Below are positions 36,080-47,540 of a stretch of DNA of 64,000 nucleotides, in pieces. A program made the translations under genes and the position numbers. The notes below the pieces were generated by a model. The model saw nothing but the letters and a program-made list of their open reading frames with translations. It was not told where the DNA came from and searched no databases. This DNA is from Astropecten irregularis (lineage: Eukaryota > Echinodermata > Asteroidea > Paxillosida > Astropectinidae), in assembly GCA_963971285.1 (NCBI GenBank), contig OZ020260.1, forward strand, positions 10,388,798 through 10,452,797, given 5' to 3'. The first letter of the stretch is position 1; each line of letters begins with the position of its first letter.

Positions 36080-37244
36080 CGGTCCATTTCAGTGGCAGAC
36101 TCGAAAATAACCGTTGACGGCTATGATAGGGCCAGGGCAGTCACGCTAGTATGCTCTGAAATACACTTTAAGTACAGTATTTGGCGAATTGGTCGAATTT
36201 ATTGATGAATTGGTTATTATTTTGTGTATAATTTAATCTACCGTATTCTTGGGACCGTGCACCTCAAAGTTGGGGTTTTTGCTTAGCCCCCGCGGTATCA
36301 AAGTTATTTTAATCATGACGCCGAAAAGTAGGCCCCTAATAATGTGTGACACGTTTGTTTTATAGAAGTTAAGCTAGCAAGTCAAGACAAATTTACATTA
36401 ATTTTCACCATTTGGATCTAGTTTAACGAAAGAAACACCACAATGAACTTTGAACCTAGCTGTATTAATTAATTTTATTGAGGGATGTAAACTTCTTTAT
36501 ATAATAACTGTTATTTTTAAACTACTTGTATATGAAATCAAAATTTTGATGATGTGCCTTTGTAAGGTTGTATTATTTTTGCAAGCCTAGTCGGGCTCGC
36601 ACTGGATTTATCCATGATAAAGAACTCTTCAGTGTAACATTGTATTTTATTTTAATATACAAAAGTGTATAAAACCATCGAGTCTAAATTTAAATTCAAC
36701 GATATTGTGTAATAATTTGCAATTTCATTTCGTACTTATTATGTGCTATAATAGTGTGGAAGTAAAGTAGAGCTTTTTTGTATAGAGCAATATTTGTGAG
36801 CTTTCAATGAAACACATGCATGGCTTTCTATAACGAACGCGAGGTGGCAAACCTCAAATTATGAAAAAGAAAAAATGTACTAATAATTTTATTATTTTAT
36901 GTCCATACAGTAGTAATAATTTTAATTTTAGGATACTTTATACGTCGTATAGTTGGGATTCATAACCTGTACATTTTGTTTCAAGAATTGAGTGGGTATT
37001 GGGTAAAAAAAAAAGTAATTTGTATGCAATTCAATTATGATTAATATAAACCAAATAAAGCAATACATGTATTTCACAAAAGGCATTGATGTTTTGATCC
37101 TTTACGTTTCTGACCAACAAAACTCAAGCAGTATTAATAGTAATACGAAAGACATATTTAATAGATGTGCAAAATTTAGTTAGACCTTCACCAACGTATA
37201 ATTACCAGCATATAGGCCTATACCTTTCTTTCAGTTGAGAACTT

Positions 37245-37310
37245 ATCAGGTGGGATTCGAACCTACGACCTATCATTAATAACAAGTGGTAGTGTGATAT
37301 CGTGGACGAG
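37245..37310 (-). repeat. tRNA-like SINE fragment
   Basis: The minus strand reads GGTCGTAGGTTCGAATCCCA, a Pol III B box, with no matching acceptor stem. Comparable to 3820-3890. Confidence 0.4.
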
Positions 37311-37923
37311 ATGATGGGGCCAATTTCACTAACGCTTTGCGATCATCGTAAAGCCCAAATTCATCGCTTAACGGAAAATTCCTACACAAAGTAGCGATCG
37401 ATTCAAAATGACCAATCCATTGGGATGAATGACGGTGAACAACTGAACATTCCATTTACTCTACTAAATGTATTTCACTCTGTTATAAAACGTCTCGGGT
37501 CTCGTTTCAGTTGGTTGGAATGAAATTGAATGCACCCAGTTGAGTTTTCACTCTTTTGAAAACGGCTTGACGCAATGTTCCCGGAACCACCGGTAGGTGG
37601 CGCTGCACACGACTAGGGCTTTATCGGAACACTCTTAAATACTTTCGTAGAAAAAAATCCGGTAATGACAAAAAATGCCCCAGATATGTATGTTGTAGTC
37701 AACATTTTGACATTGTATCGCATGGAACGCCTTAGAATGGTTTCAAGAGGGTTGGAAACGCTGAAAAACATACGAAACAGTATATACCTGAGCCAAAAAG
37801 TGGTTTTTATTACTTTATTTAAATGACCTGTGACGTCACAACGAACGTCATCTTCGGCAGGTCTTCGGAAGCAACGTTTTCGGAAGCATTCGGATGCTCG
37901 GAAATGTGCAAATGCAAATGGGA

Positions 37924-38158
37924 AAGAATTCCACTGATCACCATTACGGAAAAAGGATTATATCCTCCAGGAGTTAACTTATTGGATACAAATTATGATA
38001 AACCTCAATTTCAGGTGTGGAAAACTTGCGTAGAATATCTGAAAAGTGAGTTTTACAGGGTTCTTTTACCTACAAACTGTACAAAGCCAGTTTGCTCAAA
38101 ACGCCCTCTGTTGGTTCTATAGAGTTGTGCACAAATTATGGTCATCAGTGGAATTCTT
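37924..38158. repeat. GAATTCCACTGACGGCCAT foldback, copy 2
   Basis: Tips AAGAATTCCACTGATCACCA and TGGTCATCAGTGGAATTCTT; shares GAGTTAACTTATTGGAT and AACGCCCTCTGT with copy 1. Confidence 0.85.
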
Positions 38159-39367
38159 TCCGATAGGTGCACTAGGGCCTATTATAGACTAAACAACGGT
38201 GCCACATACTTTACATGATCCAATTCCTATTATAAAATGTCACATTTTCTGATAGGAAATTGGGGTGCAGCCTCAAGTTAAAAAAAAGTGTGATCCTTAC
38301 CTTAAGAGCCCTGTTAAAAATAGGGTTGTGAGAAAATGCATTATTTAAAAACACAGACAATTTATTAAATTTAACAGGATTTTTTTTATATGAAACTGGT
38401 ATATTCTGTTCATCAATATACCATCAAGGTCCAAATTATGGAGAGCTGCGTTGCCAATTTGAACTTGCATAAATTTCCTTGTCCAGAAGCCAAGGTATAT
38501 GTGCCATGATTTCTGACACTCCATTGATTTATGCTACCCACAGGCCCCCAGAGTCGCTAAAAAATATGCCAAAATAATGTTGTGGCTTGTGTATGTTCCA
38601 TTTTAGAAGAAATGCCGGCATCTCCCGAATTTACACTCCACTCCATTGACTGCCGTTCATTTCGTCAATGGCTGGAGTCTAATATCTACGCCATTCACTT
38701 TTGTACATGCACACTAGAGTGGTGCGCACGGGAGCGCACGGACGGAATGGAGTACAATTTCACGATATGGCCGAAATGGCCCGTTTTTATCAGGGCAATG
38801 CCTTCAAAAACTCTGAAAATAAGTCCTGGATGTGTCCTACACCAATTTTCTTTTTTGAGTTCTGAGCAGTCAAATGACACTTTTTGGGGAAAATAAATGG
38901 TGGCAACTTAAGAATTTGCCCACTGCATTGATGAGGTATTATTTTATTTTGCAAGGCATGTTTTTTTCAGCATTTTTTCATGTGTGTCCGAATCATGGAC
39001 AGGGTGTCCGAATCATGGCTAAAATTAAGGTTATTTTTCAAGTCAATTTCATTTCAAGGACACAAAAAACTTTCAAAAAATATCAACCTGGATATAATAA
39101 CTTCACTTTGTTGTTCATAAGTGAAAATAGTTGAGAGAAACAAACATTAAGAAGGTCAAAATAATCCCAAATTGCTTAGGTGTCCGAATCATGGCTATTT
39201 TACCCTACGTGTTCATCTCGTACCAAATTTAGCAGCCTGTGTCATGCTTAGAGAAAACGTTGATTTATAAAGCCAAAGATACTCAAATATCGGGAAATTT
39301 CGGGTCATTAATTTACAACGTACAGTAAATACGCATGCATCTGGTGCAGAATTCTGATGTTCACATT

Positions 39368-39410
39368 GCCCTTATAGGTACACTCTTTCGGGGAGTGTAC
39401 CTATAAGGGC
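39368..39410. repeat. perfect 18-bp hairpin
   Basis: GCCCTTATAGGTACACTC, 7-nt loop TTTCGGG, then the exact complement GAGTGTACCTATAAGGGC. Function unknown; no gene adjoins. Confidence 0.9.
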
Positions 39411-39926
39411 ATACCTATACTCCTCTCGAGAGGTTGTTCCCTTGCTCCCATACTTGCTTCACTTGTGAGTGAGGACATACATAATTAAATGTCAATGAAG
39501 CAATCGCCATTGCGAGGGGAGTATACTTCCTGCTGGATCATACATGTACTCCTCCACAAATGCTTTACGTTTGGACCCTCATTGATAACAAAAATAATAA
39601 TTATCATAAATACTGTATAATACTTCGGAGGTCAACAGACTTTTCCCAAATATAAACGTTACTCTTATGTCAGGCCACTCAACACACGGTCCATGGTGTC
39701 ATTGTCTTTTATTGGTCACTGGCGGGGAGGGATATCTTATCCACATTCTTACCATCCTGCATATCCTTCACCTCAAGAACACCATGTAAACGTTTGTTTT
39801 AAGCACAATTCCAACACGTACAAAAAAACCCAAGGGCCCTATGAAGTTATTTAGAATTTTCATTAATGTTGAGATATCCACGCATAATAGGATTTGCACA
39901 TGCCTATACCCATCATGCTTCCAACA

Positions 39927-39944
39927 CCCCCCCCCCCCCCCCCC
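39927..39944. repeat. poly-C homopolymer (18 bases)
   Basis: Uninterrupted run of C in otherwise mixed sequence; its length is likely to be assembly- or polymorphism-sensitive. Confidence 0.9.
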
Positions 39945-40646
39945 ACCCTTCCCGGATGCGCCACAACTATAAAATGTACAGGTAGCCCCTTTCCTTTCAT
40001 CTGGCCAGACGCAACACATAGCATCTATATCTCTAGTTCCGAAAAACTCTGGATCGCGATGGCCCTGAAGCCAGGAAACATTGAAAAGCCATAATGTTAC
40101 ACGGTACACCGACCGGTCATGGTGTGGCCCTGCGGGCCATGGTGCTCTCCAGAGAAGGAATCTCTTCAGGACTTGAGCTTCGAGAAGTCGCGCTTTTTTC
40201 CAACAATTGTATTAACTCGTGAAATAACACTTTTGAGAAATTTCCATTAAAATCCGTCAATTTGAATACCATTCTTGATTTGCGCACGGGCGTAGGCCTA
40301 GATCCTGGATGATATAAGGCCTATAGGCCGTTTCAATTGTGCATAATGATATAGCGAATCCGGGGGTCGATGAACTTGCTCTAATAGTGATGCCTATTAA
40401 AAGGCGATGGAGTTGATTTCTACAGAAATGAAATGCCATGTTTTAGCGTTATTTAGCCGTGGAATCTGTAGAAACACGCTCAAGAAACAGCCACCTCGCG
40501 CGATCGATCTGTGTAGGTTGCCATGGTAACATGGCTTCCGTCGAACGCCTTGGACGGATCAACAGTCTGATAAAATGTTTCTTTGTTTCGCGCACAAATC
40601 GCCTATCGGCGCTCACAATTGTGATTAACAGACTAAAGGAATGTCA

Positions 40647-40752
40647 GACAAGTCGACTGCGGGACAACTCGACTCGAGACAGGCAACTCGACTCCAAAGA
40701 CAACTCGACTCCGAGACAGCTGGACAACTCGACTCCGAGACAAGTCGACTCC
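40647..40752. repeat. minisatellite, ACAACTCGACTCCGAG-like unit
   Basis: Five to six degenerate copies of GACAACTCGACTCCGA spaced 16-22 bp; TCGACT recurs throughout. Confidence 0.8.
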
Positions 40753-41185
40753 ATCTATGTCACTGCATGGAGAAATACTGCGACGCTAGGCTGGTGTGCG
40801 CGACGATAATTATGTAAACGAAATGTTTGTGAATAAAAAAATGACACAGAAAAAATACTCATTCTGATAGTAGGAAGAAGGCTGCTCGTTTAGGACACAA
40901 AGTAAAATGGGAAAGCGAATAAATTCGCTTAGGACTGTCACAGCAAACAGAATTAGCCTATTCTTTATTTTCTTGAAAATGTGAACACGATTTTGAGGAT
41001 TTGTTCACATGTTTGTAGTTTTGTAATGTACTTTTTCAAAAGCATGTTCTTTTCCAAGGTAACATCATGAAAAACCCAAATGAAATATGAAGATATCATT
41101 TAGCCTCGTAAAATAATGAACTGCTCATGCATGTTATGGATACGAAATTGGGGCTTGATGAAACGAGACAGTATAAAATAATGAA

Positions 41186-41222
41186 ATCATGGAGGTATTT
41201 CTACCTTAAATACCTCCATGAT
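41186..41222. repeat. perfect 15-bp hairpin
   Basis: ATCATGGAGGTATTT, loop CTACCTT, AAATACCTCCATGAT. Too short for a typical miRNA precursor, and no flanking pairing was seen. Confidence 0.9.
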
Positions 41223-41642
41223 GAAACGATGCTTCGAGTTATACTCATGGTAAGTTGTTCAATTCAGAATCTTAGAGCCATGCGCCCCATCCACCTCGAT
41301 CGCTCTCAATATCTGTTAGTTGTAATATATTACAGCCGGCCGGACTCCTTCAACATCGAATAGGCCTATACGGCGTCCTTTGTTGTATAACTGCTCCGAT
41401 CAATAACAGTATTCATCTTCAACATGTCAACCCTGCGTTTTCAAGAGAATGGCATTGTATGTCCATGGTTGCCATAGAAACCGCCTACACAACAATTACT
41501 CGGGCAATTCCTTCTATAGAAAAGCTGAGCATAATTTATGTGACACAGAGTGCATGCATCATGCAATGCATCTCAAAGCAACGCAACGCCAAGCAATGAA
41601 ATCTGCCTTGGTTTGCAACTCGCTGGAGTCGCTTTCATCAGC

Positions 41643-41952
41643 TTTAAAGGTACTACTTTGGTTTTTATCAAAGAAATACAGATTCATGGGCAAAAATATC
41701 AAGACAGATACAGTCATCTGTAAAGTTGCAGTCCCATACGGTGCCTACGTTTTGAGAAAACGGCCACAGTATTTCTTTCTCTTTTAAAATATCAAAAAGA
41801 TTTCCGGTCGTTGTTTTACTAATATTGCTGGATAAATACACCATTTCAAATTTTAAGGGTATGTTTCTACCACCACCATCTTCATACCCTGTAAGTTATA
41901 CGTAAATCTGTGAACATTTCTGTTTTGGTTTCTTACCAAAGTATGATGTAGC
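41643..41952. repeat. TTAAAGG foldback MITE, copy A2
   Basis: TTTAAAGGTACTACTTTGGT start, with internal AGAAATACAGATTCATGGGC and CAGTCATCTGTAAAGTTGCA. The right tip is degraded (CCAAAGTATGATGTAG). Confidence 0.75.
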
Positions 41953-42498
41953 CTCCCGGCAAAATATATTCCAAAAATGATGGTACTACAAAGACAGCGA
42001 AGTATAAATACTGTTCAAAGATTTAATCGATGTCTTTGAATTCTACTTTCCGATCACAAATTCCATTTCTCATATTTTCCAACAAAGATGTTTTCTGTTG
42101 ACTTTGTACATTACAATTATATAATCTGTACACACTCCATGTGATTCCATTTCAAAAATAAAATCATTGCATCACAGAAACAGAAATGAATACATTTTAT
42201 TGCCATAATTGAACAGTGTACAACTCCAAACTGAACAAACTACTGATCTATTTTACCCAATGTTGGTAATAATGTGAAATAATCATTTATCAAATAAAAT
42301 GAGCATGGCAAAATATTATAAACCCAAAATATATAGCAGCATTCTGGATTAAGTACATTTAGTTCATATTATATCTACAATAAATGCCTTCAAATTCATA
42401 TTATAGGCAGTATCGCACCGGTTTAAGGTTACAAGTATTTAACACAAGTTATTATAACGCTTGAGTTATATAAAATATCCCTCAACTTTTTGGCAAAT

Positions 42499-42742
42499 GA
42501 AAGGTAATATCATACTTAGGTTTTTGTTTTAAAAAAGTGCAGATTCCTGAGCAAAAATACAGTATGAGCCGTCTGTGAAAATGTCTGTTCCATAAGGTGC
42601 CCACTTTTGAGATAACAGTGAAAAACACCCACAGTATTAAAAAAAAAATTACAGTTATTTTTTTATCTTAAAAAGATCAAAATTGTTTTTGGTAAACGAT
42701 TTCTGTTTCGGTATGCTACCTAAGTATGATACTACCTTTAAT
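42499..42742. repeat. TTAAAGG foldback MITE, copy A3 (short)
   Basis: GAAAGGTAATATCATACTTA to TAAGTATGATACTACCTTTA; internally deleted compared with other subfamily A copies. Confidence 0.75.
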
Positions 42743-43280
42743 AATTATGAGATGTATTAAGTTCTCCCTATAATGACTCCAATCAGCTTTGTAATTTGTT
42801 GTGGTTAATAGATTACACCCACTCAAAACGTGCAGAAACTTATCGCATTGATTTGGTGGGTGGAGTTTGAAGGACAAAGGTACTTGGAACTTACACATCG
42901 CAACTTTATTTCAAGACTTATTCTTTCACATTACTTTTATTACACGTGGAATGTATAACTGTTATTACTCTGATTGAAAGGAAAGGTTCAAGAGAAAAGA
43001 GCGTCGGAAATAAAAATAGACAAGGCCACAAAATGTAAATATTTCAGGTAATATATACAATTCATCTGTGTAAAATCTCTAATAAAATTGTTAAGAACCA
43101 AGGTTTGCAAAAGGAATTCTTTCCCCCCAAATAGTCAATAAATGACATAAATAATCAGCTTGGCGGGGAAAAAGTTCTAGACAGAAATTGAAAGTCACCA
43201 TTCCGCTGGCGTATCAAATAATACGTGGTGTCCGATACACAGTCAGCTTTATTTTCATATGTGAGCGGTATTCTCCAATG

Positions 43281-43791
43281 TTTAAAGGCATAATACAGGA
43301 TTGGTAAATACGACAGAACAGCTGCAGACTGTTCATAATTTGATTTGACATGGAATAAAAACAAACCTGTGAAATTTTCGGCTCACATCATCAACCGAAA
43401 CTATAGAAGTGAAAAACGCTCCAATGTTTAAAGGCATAATACAGGATTGGTAAATATGACAGAACAGCTGCAGACTGTTTATAATTTGATTTGACCTGGA
43501 ATAAAAACAAACCTGTGAAATTTTCAGCTCACACCATCATCCGAAACTATACAAAACAGTGAAAAACGCTCACAATATTTTAAAATCTATTCACGGGAGT
43601 TATGATCTTACCCCAAGATCAAAACTGTTTTCGGTCGTTGTTTTTCTGGATAAATACAGCATTTCAGGTGGAACTGTTTGAACAGTATGTTTCTACCATC
43701 ACCATCTTCATACCTTGAAAGTTATACATTGTATGTAAATCTGTGAACATTTTTGTTTGGGTGTGTTACCAATCCTGTAATGTACCTTTAA
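43281..43791. repeat. TTAAAGG foldback MITE, copy B3 with internal direct duplication
   Basis: The left end (TTTAAAGGCATAATACAGGA) occurs twice, at 43281 and 43427, so about 146 bp of the element is tandemly duplicated before the full copy ends at TGTACCTTTAA. Confidence 0.8.
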
Positions 43792-44054
43792 TGGTGGCCT
43801 GTGTATTCACAAGGTTTGACAAGTCTCCTACCACACTGAAGTAGTTGCTAAGCTTAAAAAAACCACCTAGTACTTGTCCAGAGTGATAATATCATAATAA
43901 TTAAACTAATGCTCAAAATAATATAATGTAATAGGGTGACAATTCTGTAGATTTGCGCAATAAAAAAAAAACCTCTTTTTTTTCCAAATCCCTGCTGAAC
44001 CAAACTTCAAAACCAAAAGATAAAAACACCCCAATTCTTACTAAGTACATATAC

Positions 44055-44211
44055 AGGCCTTGAATTTGATTCTGAAAAGGGCAAGGCCACTTTTGCATTG
44101 CAAGGGGCACTTCGATTGGAAAATCATAATGTATATGGAAACATTTGAAGGGCACGAAGGCCAAGAACCAGGGCAACGAAGGCCGTGACCTCCGTTAAAT
44201 TCAAGGCTTGC
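44055..44211. repeat. dispersed ~160-bp repeat (GGCCTTGAATTT tips), copy 1
   Basis: AGGCCTTGAATTTGATTCTG to GACCTCCGTTAAATTCAAGG. Over 85% similar by eye to 53532-53690. Confidence 0.8.
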
Positions 44212-44274
44212 AGATAAAATATCAAAATGATACCAAAACTTTCACCCTTGGGCGATACCAGAATTGTCACCCTA

Positions 44275-44623
44275 TTAAAGGTATAATACATGATTGGTAA
44301 AGGTCACAGAACAGTACTCACACTTTGTCTAATCAAGCATGTACATGAAATGATAAACATTTGAGCTCTATCGGACATCCGAGTTACGAGAAAATAGCAA
44401 AAACATGACTCAATTTTTCTCATAAAACATAAAGAATGGTTTTGGTCTTACCCCGAGATCAAAACTGTTTTCGATCTTTGTTTGACTAATTTCTGGATTT
44501 ATACACCATTTCAGGTGGAAATATTTGAACGGTATGTTTCTACCAGCACCAACTTCAAACTCTGAAAGTTATATGTGAATATATCTGTTTGGGTATGTTA
44601 CCAATCCTGTACTGTACCTTTAA
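44275..44623. repeat. TTAAAGG foldback MITE, copy B4
   Basis: TTAAAGGTATAATACATGAT to CCAATCCTGTACTGTACCTT; contains the CCCCGAGATCAAAACTG and GAACGGTATGTTTCTACC segments typical of subfamily B. Confidence 0.8.
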
Positions 44624-44683
44624 AACTAAGGTGTTGTTTTTTAAAGCCAATCCTGTCACCCAAACCTACTCAACAGTAGAATA

Positions 44684-44892
44684 AAGGCCTTTTTACAAGA
44701 TGTTTAAAAAACTCCCAAGGCTTGTGAGTTTTTCTCATGCTTGAGAAATTTCTCAAGGATTCACCAGGGAGTTCAGTCACTCTCAAGCATTGGTGTCCTT
44801 TTGGTGTCAATGACACTTTCAAAAGATTTCTCAAGCATGAGAAAAACTTGCAAGCCTTGCAAGTGTTTTTCAGCATCATGTGAAAAGGCCTT
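44684..44892. repeat. foldback MITE with AAGGCCTTTT tips, copy 2
   Basis: Matches 18009-18213 across its length, including TTGAGAAATTTCTCAAGGAT and CTCTCAAGCATTGGTGTCCT. Confidence 0.85.
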
Positions 44893-44930
44893 AGGCTTCT
44901 TTCTCTGACATTTGTAATAGTATTCAATAC

Positions 44931-45301
44931 TTAAAGGGATGGTACAGAATTGGTAAGACAAAATACACTTCAAGATCACAGATTCACATAAAACTTACAC
45001 AGTATAATGGTGATGATAGGAGAAAACATCCCATGAAATGTTTTTGTCTGAAATGCCATATGCCCTGAGAAATAAATGAAACTATTTTCCGATTGGAATA
45101 AATCGCTTCGAAGCGTTTTAAAAACGCATAATATCGTTGAAATGTGTTAACGGGTTTTCACTATTTTCTCGTGACCCAGATGGCTGATTGACCTCAAACT
45201 TCTACAGGTTTGTCAGTTAAGGTATATGATGGATTACATAATGTGCTTTCACTGTCGGCAACGGTTTTTTCCTAAAAACCAGTTTTGTACCATCCCTTTA
45301 A
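44931..45301. repeat. TTAAAGG foldback MITE, subfamily C, copy C1
   Basis: TTAAAGGGATGGTACAGAAT to GTTTTGTACCATCCCTTTAA, perfectly complementary tips; interior AAATACACTTCAAGATCACA is shared with 63814-63958. Confidence 0.85.
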
Positions 45302-45766
45302 GAGTGAATATGCATTGAAAAAAAGCCAAATGCATCAGCTAGCTCAGGTAAGGGCATGTTCAGATCCAGCAGGATCTACATTTACATCATCCAGCAGATC
45401 AATCCCAGTTTCATAAAACACTGGCTTTGGCTGTGTCCAAATGATTACATGTAGTTTTAGGCTTGAATTAACACACTTATCTATGGCAGCCGGCTGCAAC
45501 TAATTCCAAAAAGCTCAAGGTGTATTTTTAAACAAGGTATTATCATAATTTATGTATTATCATAATTTATGCTATTTCTAAAGAGTAGGTTTAGTTTGGC
45601 ACAGAGTTACCATAAGCATGTTGTGAGTCAAACCTCCTATAAAACAAAACCGGGTTTAGTTTGGCACGGAGTTACCTTCAACATTTTGTGTATCAAAACT
45701 TCTATAATGCTAAGCCTTATTTGGTCTGTAGAAGGTGTCATTCTTTGCTTGGTCCAATATTTCAAA

Positions 45767-46073
45767 TTTAGAGGTAGTATCATACTTTGGTTTTTGACAA
45801 AGAAATGCAGATTCATGGTCAAAAATATCTAGAAAGATACAGCAGCAGTCATCAGTGAAATTTCAAGTCCCATATGGTGACCACATTTTAAGCAAACAGT
45901 GAACAACTCTTAGATTTTACACTTTTCTAGATAAATACCGCATTTCAGGCAGAAAAATTGTAACAGTATTTTTCTACCATCACCATCTTTTTACCCTGTA
46001 AGTTATAGGTAAATTGGTGGAGATTTCTGTGTTGGTATACTAGTTGCTACCAAAGTATGATAGTACATTTAAA
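45767..46073. repeat. TTAAAGG foldback MITE, copy A4
   Basis: TTTAGAGGTAGTATCATACT to AAGTATGATAGTACATTTAA, full-length subfamily A with a few substitutions in both tips. Confidence 0.8.
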
Positions 46074-47186
46074 GCTTATATTTTTCAACTCCCCTTTTTC
46101 CTGTGAACACATTATGCACATATTCCTTTACGCAGTAAAGATACGATTCTTTTAAGTCTGACCTACATCGCAAAAATGTTTCTTTCTTTTCAAACTTCCT
46201 ACTTCTTTGATTCCCTTTAAGAATTGTTGAAGAGAAATAGATTCAATAATTATGCTTGGCTGACCCTATTATTAATTGTAAGGACAAGTGATCTCAGATT
46301 TTCAGAGATATTATTGATTTTACTCTGACAGATGCACAAGATGTCCCTCAATAAATATATTGTAAAAAAAATAACAAAAACTTCCATCTTTAAATCTGAT
46401 TGCTTCCTTTGCTGTATAAGTTCTTTGTTTTACTGTCCAATTATGGCAAAGACTTGTTATAGCCAAGAGATTTAGCTGCTACCAGTCACTTTGTTGAAAT
46501 GAGGGTAATAGTCTTTAGGCCACAATATTGGCTCATTTTGATGACCCGGGTAGTCTGTTGAATGCACATTCCCACAAAAATAACTTGGTCGGTTTTGATG
46601 TATATTGTGCAAAAGCAGCAAATATCCAGATAGCAAAATCACTGTCCAAACGTTACTCTGACAGTAACTGGCAAATTTGAGCAACCTCTGTCCACTTCAC
46701 TCCGTCACATGCGGCAGGATTCGTCGGTTAAAATCTTCAGTTTCACACACATTTACGCATGAATCCTCAAATGTTCACAAACTCCTGTGGTTCGATTCAA
46801 GGGACCCTTCCGGCTTCCAACCAAACCATGTGCAATTGTGCATTGACCAATTGGAGGACGCGAAAGCTTAACAACGGTTCCTAACAGTCGTTGTCGTCCA
46901 TTACCTCGGTCAAACTCGGTCACATGTGGTACGTAAAACACACACGAACCAATTGGCTTGTCGTAGTGGGCAGGATGTTCTTATGCAAAGCCAGAACGGT
47001 CCATTGCCTCAAGCTTGCTGGTGTCCCACAGAGGATCAATCAAGTAGGAAACGTCGTCACTTGCAGCTCTTCCTCTACCATACAGGATCTCCAAGATCAA
47101 AATTCACAGACTTGTAATCAAAATATAAGAAATGATCCCATTAACTCATCCATTACCGTCTCTCAATTTTAAAAAAGATGCCTACG

Positions 47187-47540
47187 TCACTTGTGTATAA
47201 CAGTGCCGTCTAGAGTCCGTATGGGTAGAAAATGGGCTTCTGTACTGATGACGTATTTGTCTAGAGGTATAAGATCTGGCTCATCGCTGAAGAGCAGGAA
47301 TAGATATTTGAGTGTTTCACCTAGGAAGAAGCTCTCCATTTTGTCGCGGAAGGAGGGCTTCTGAGGGTTCTTGACATTGCTGATGGACGAGTAGCCGCCA
47401 TCTTTGACCTTGGTGTGACGTTCAAAGGCCTGGAATATTTTCCAGCCCCATTCCCGGTAGATTTCATCCTTTGTGATCCGATAAAGATAGAAGAAACTCT
47501 CGATGGTTTCTGGTCGAAGGAGGTTGTGGGCATCTGCCGG
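47187..47540 (-). CDS. MAN1B1: MAN1B1 exon 10 (residues 586-702 and stop)
   Basis: [20 protein letters not shown] (E596), [20 protein letters not shown], and STEAHFLP with the calcium ligand T685. It ends [12 protein letters not shown], a few residues longer than the human C terminus. Confidence 0.96.
   Translation of the reverse strand, partial: PADAHNLLRPETIESFFYLYRITKDEIYREWGWKIFQAFERHTKVKDGGYSSISNVKNPQKPSFRDKMESFFLGETLKYLFLLFSDEPDLIPLDKYVISTEAHFLPIRTLDGTVIHK

Larger units (their letters stand above)
36080..41640. other. intergenic DNA between exonuclease gene and repeat-rich region
   Basis: No supported gene. It contains a tRNA-like fragment (37245-37310), a foldback (37924-38158), three TGTCCGAATCATGG direct repeats (38986, 39004, 39180), perfect hairpins (39368 and 41186), an 18-base poly-C run (39927-39944) and a minisatellite (40647-40752). 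Confidence 0.6.
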
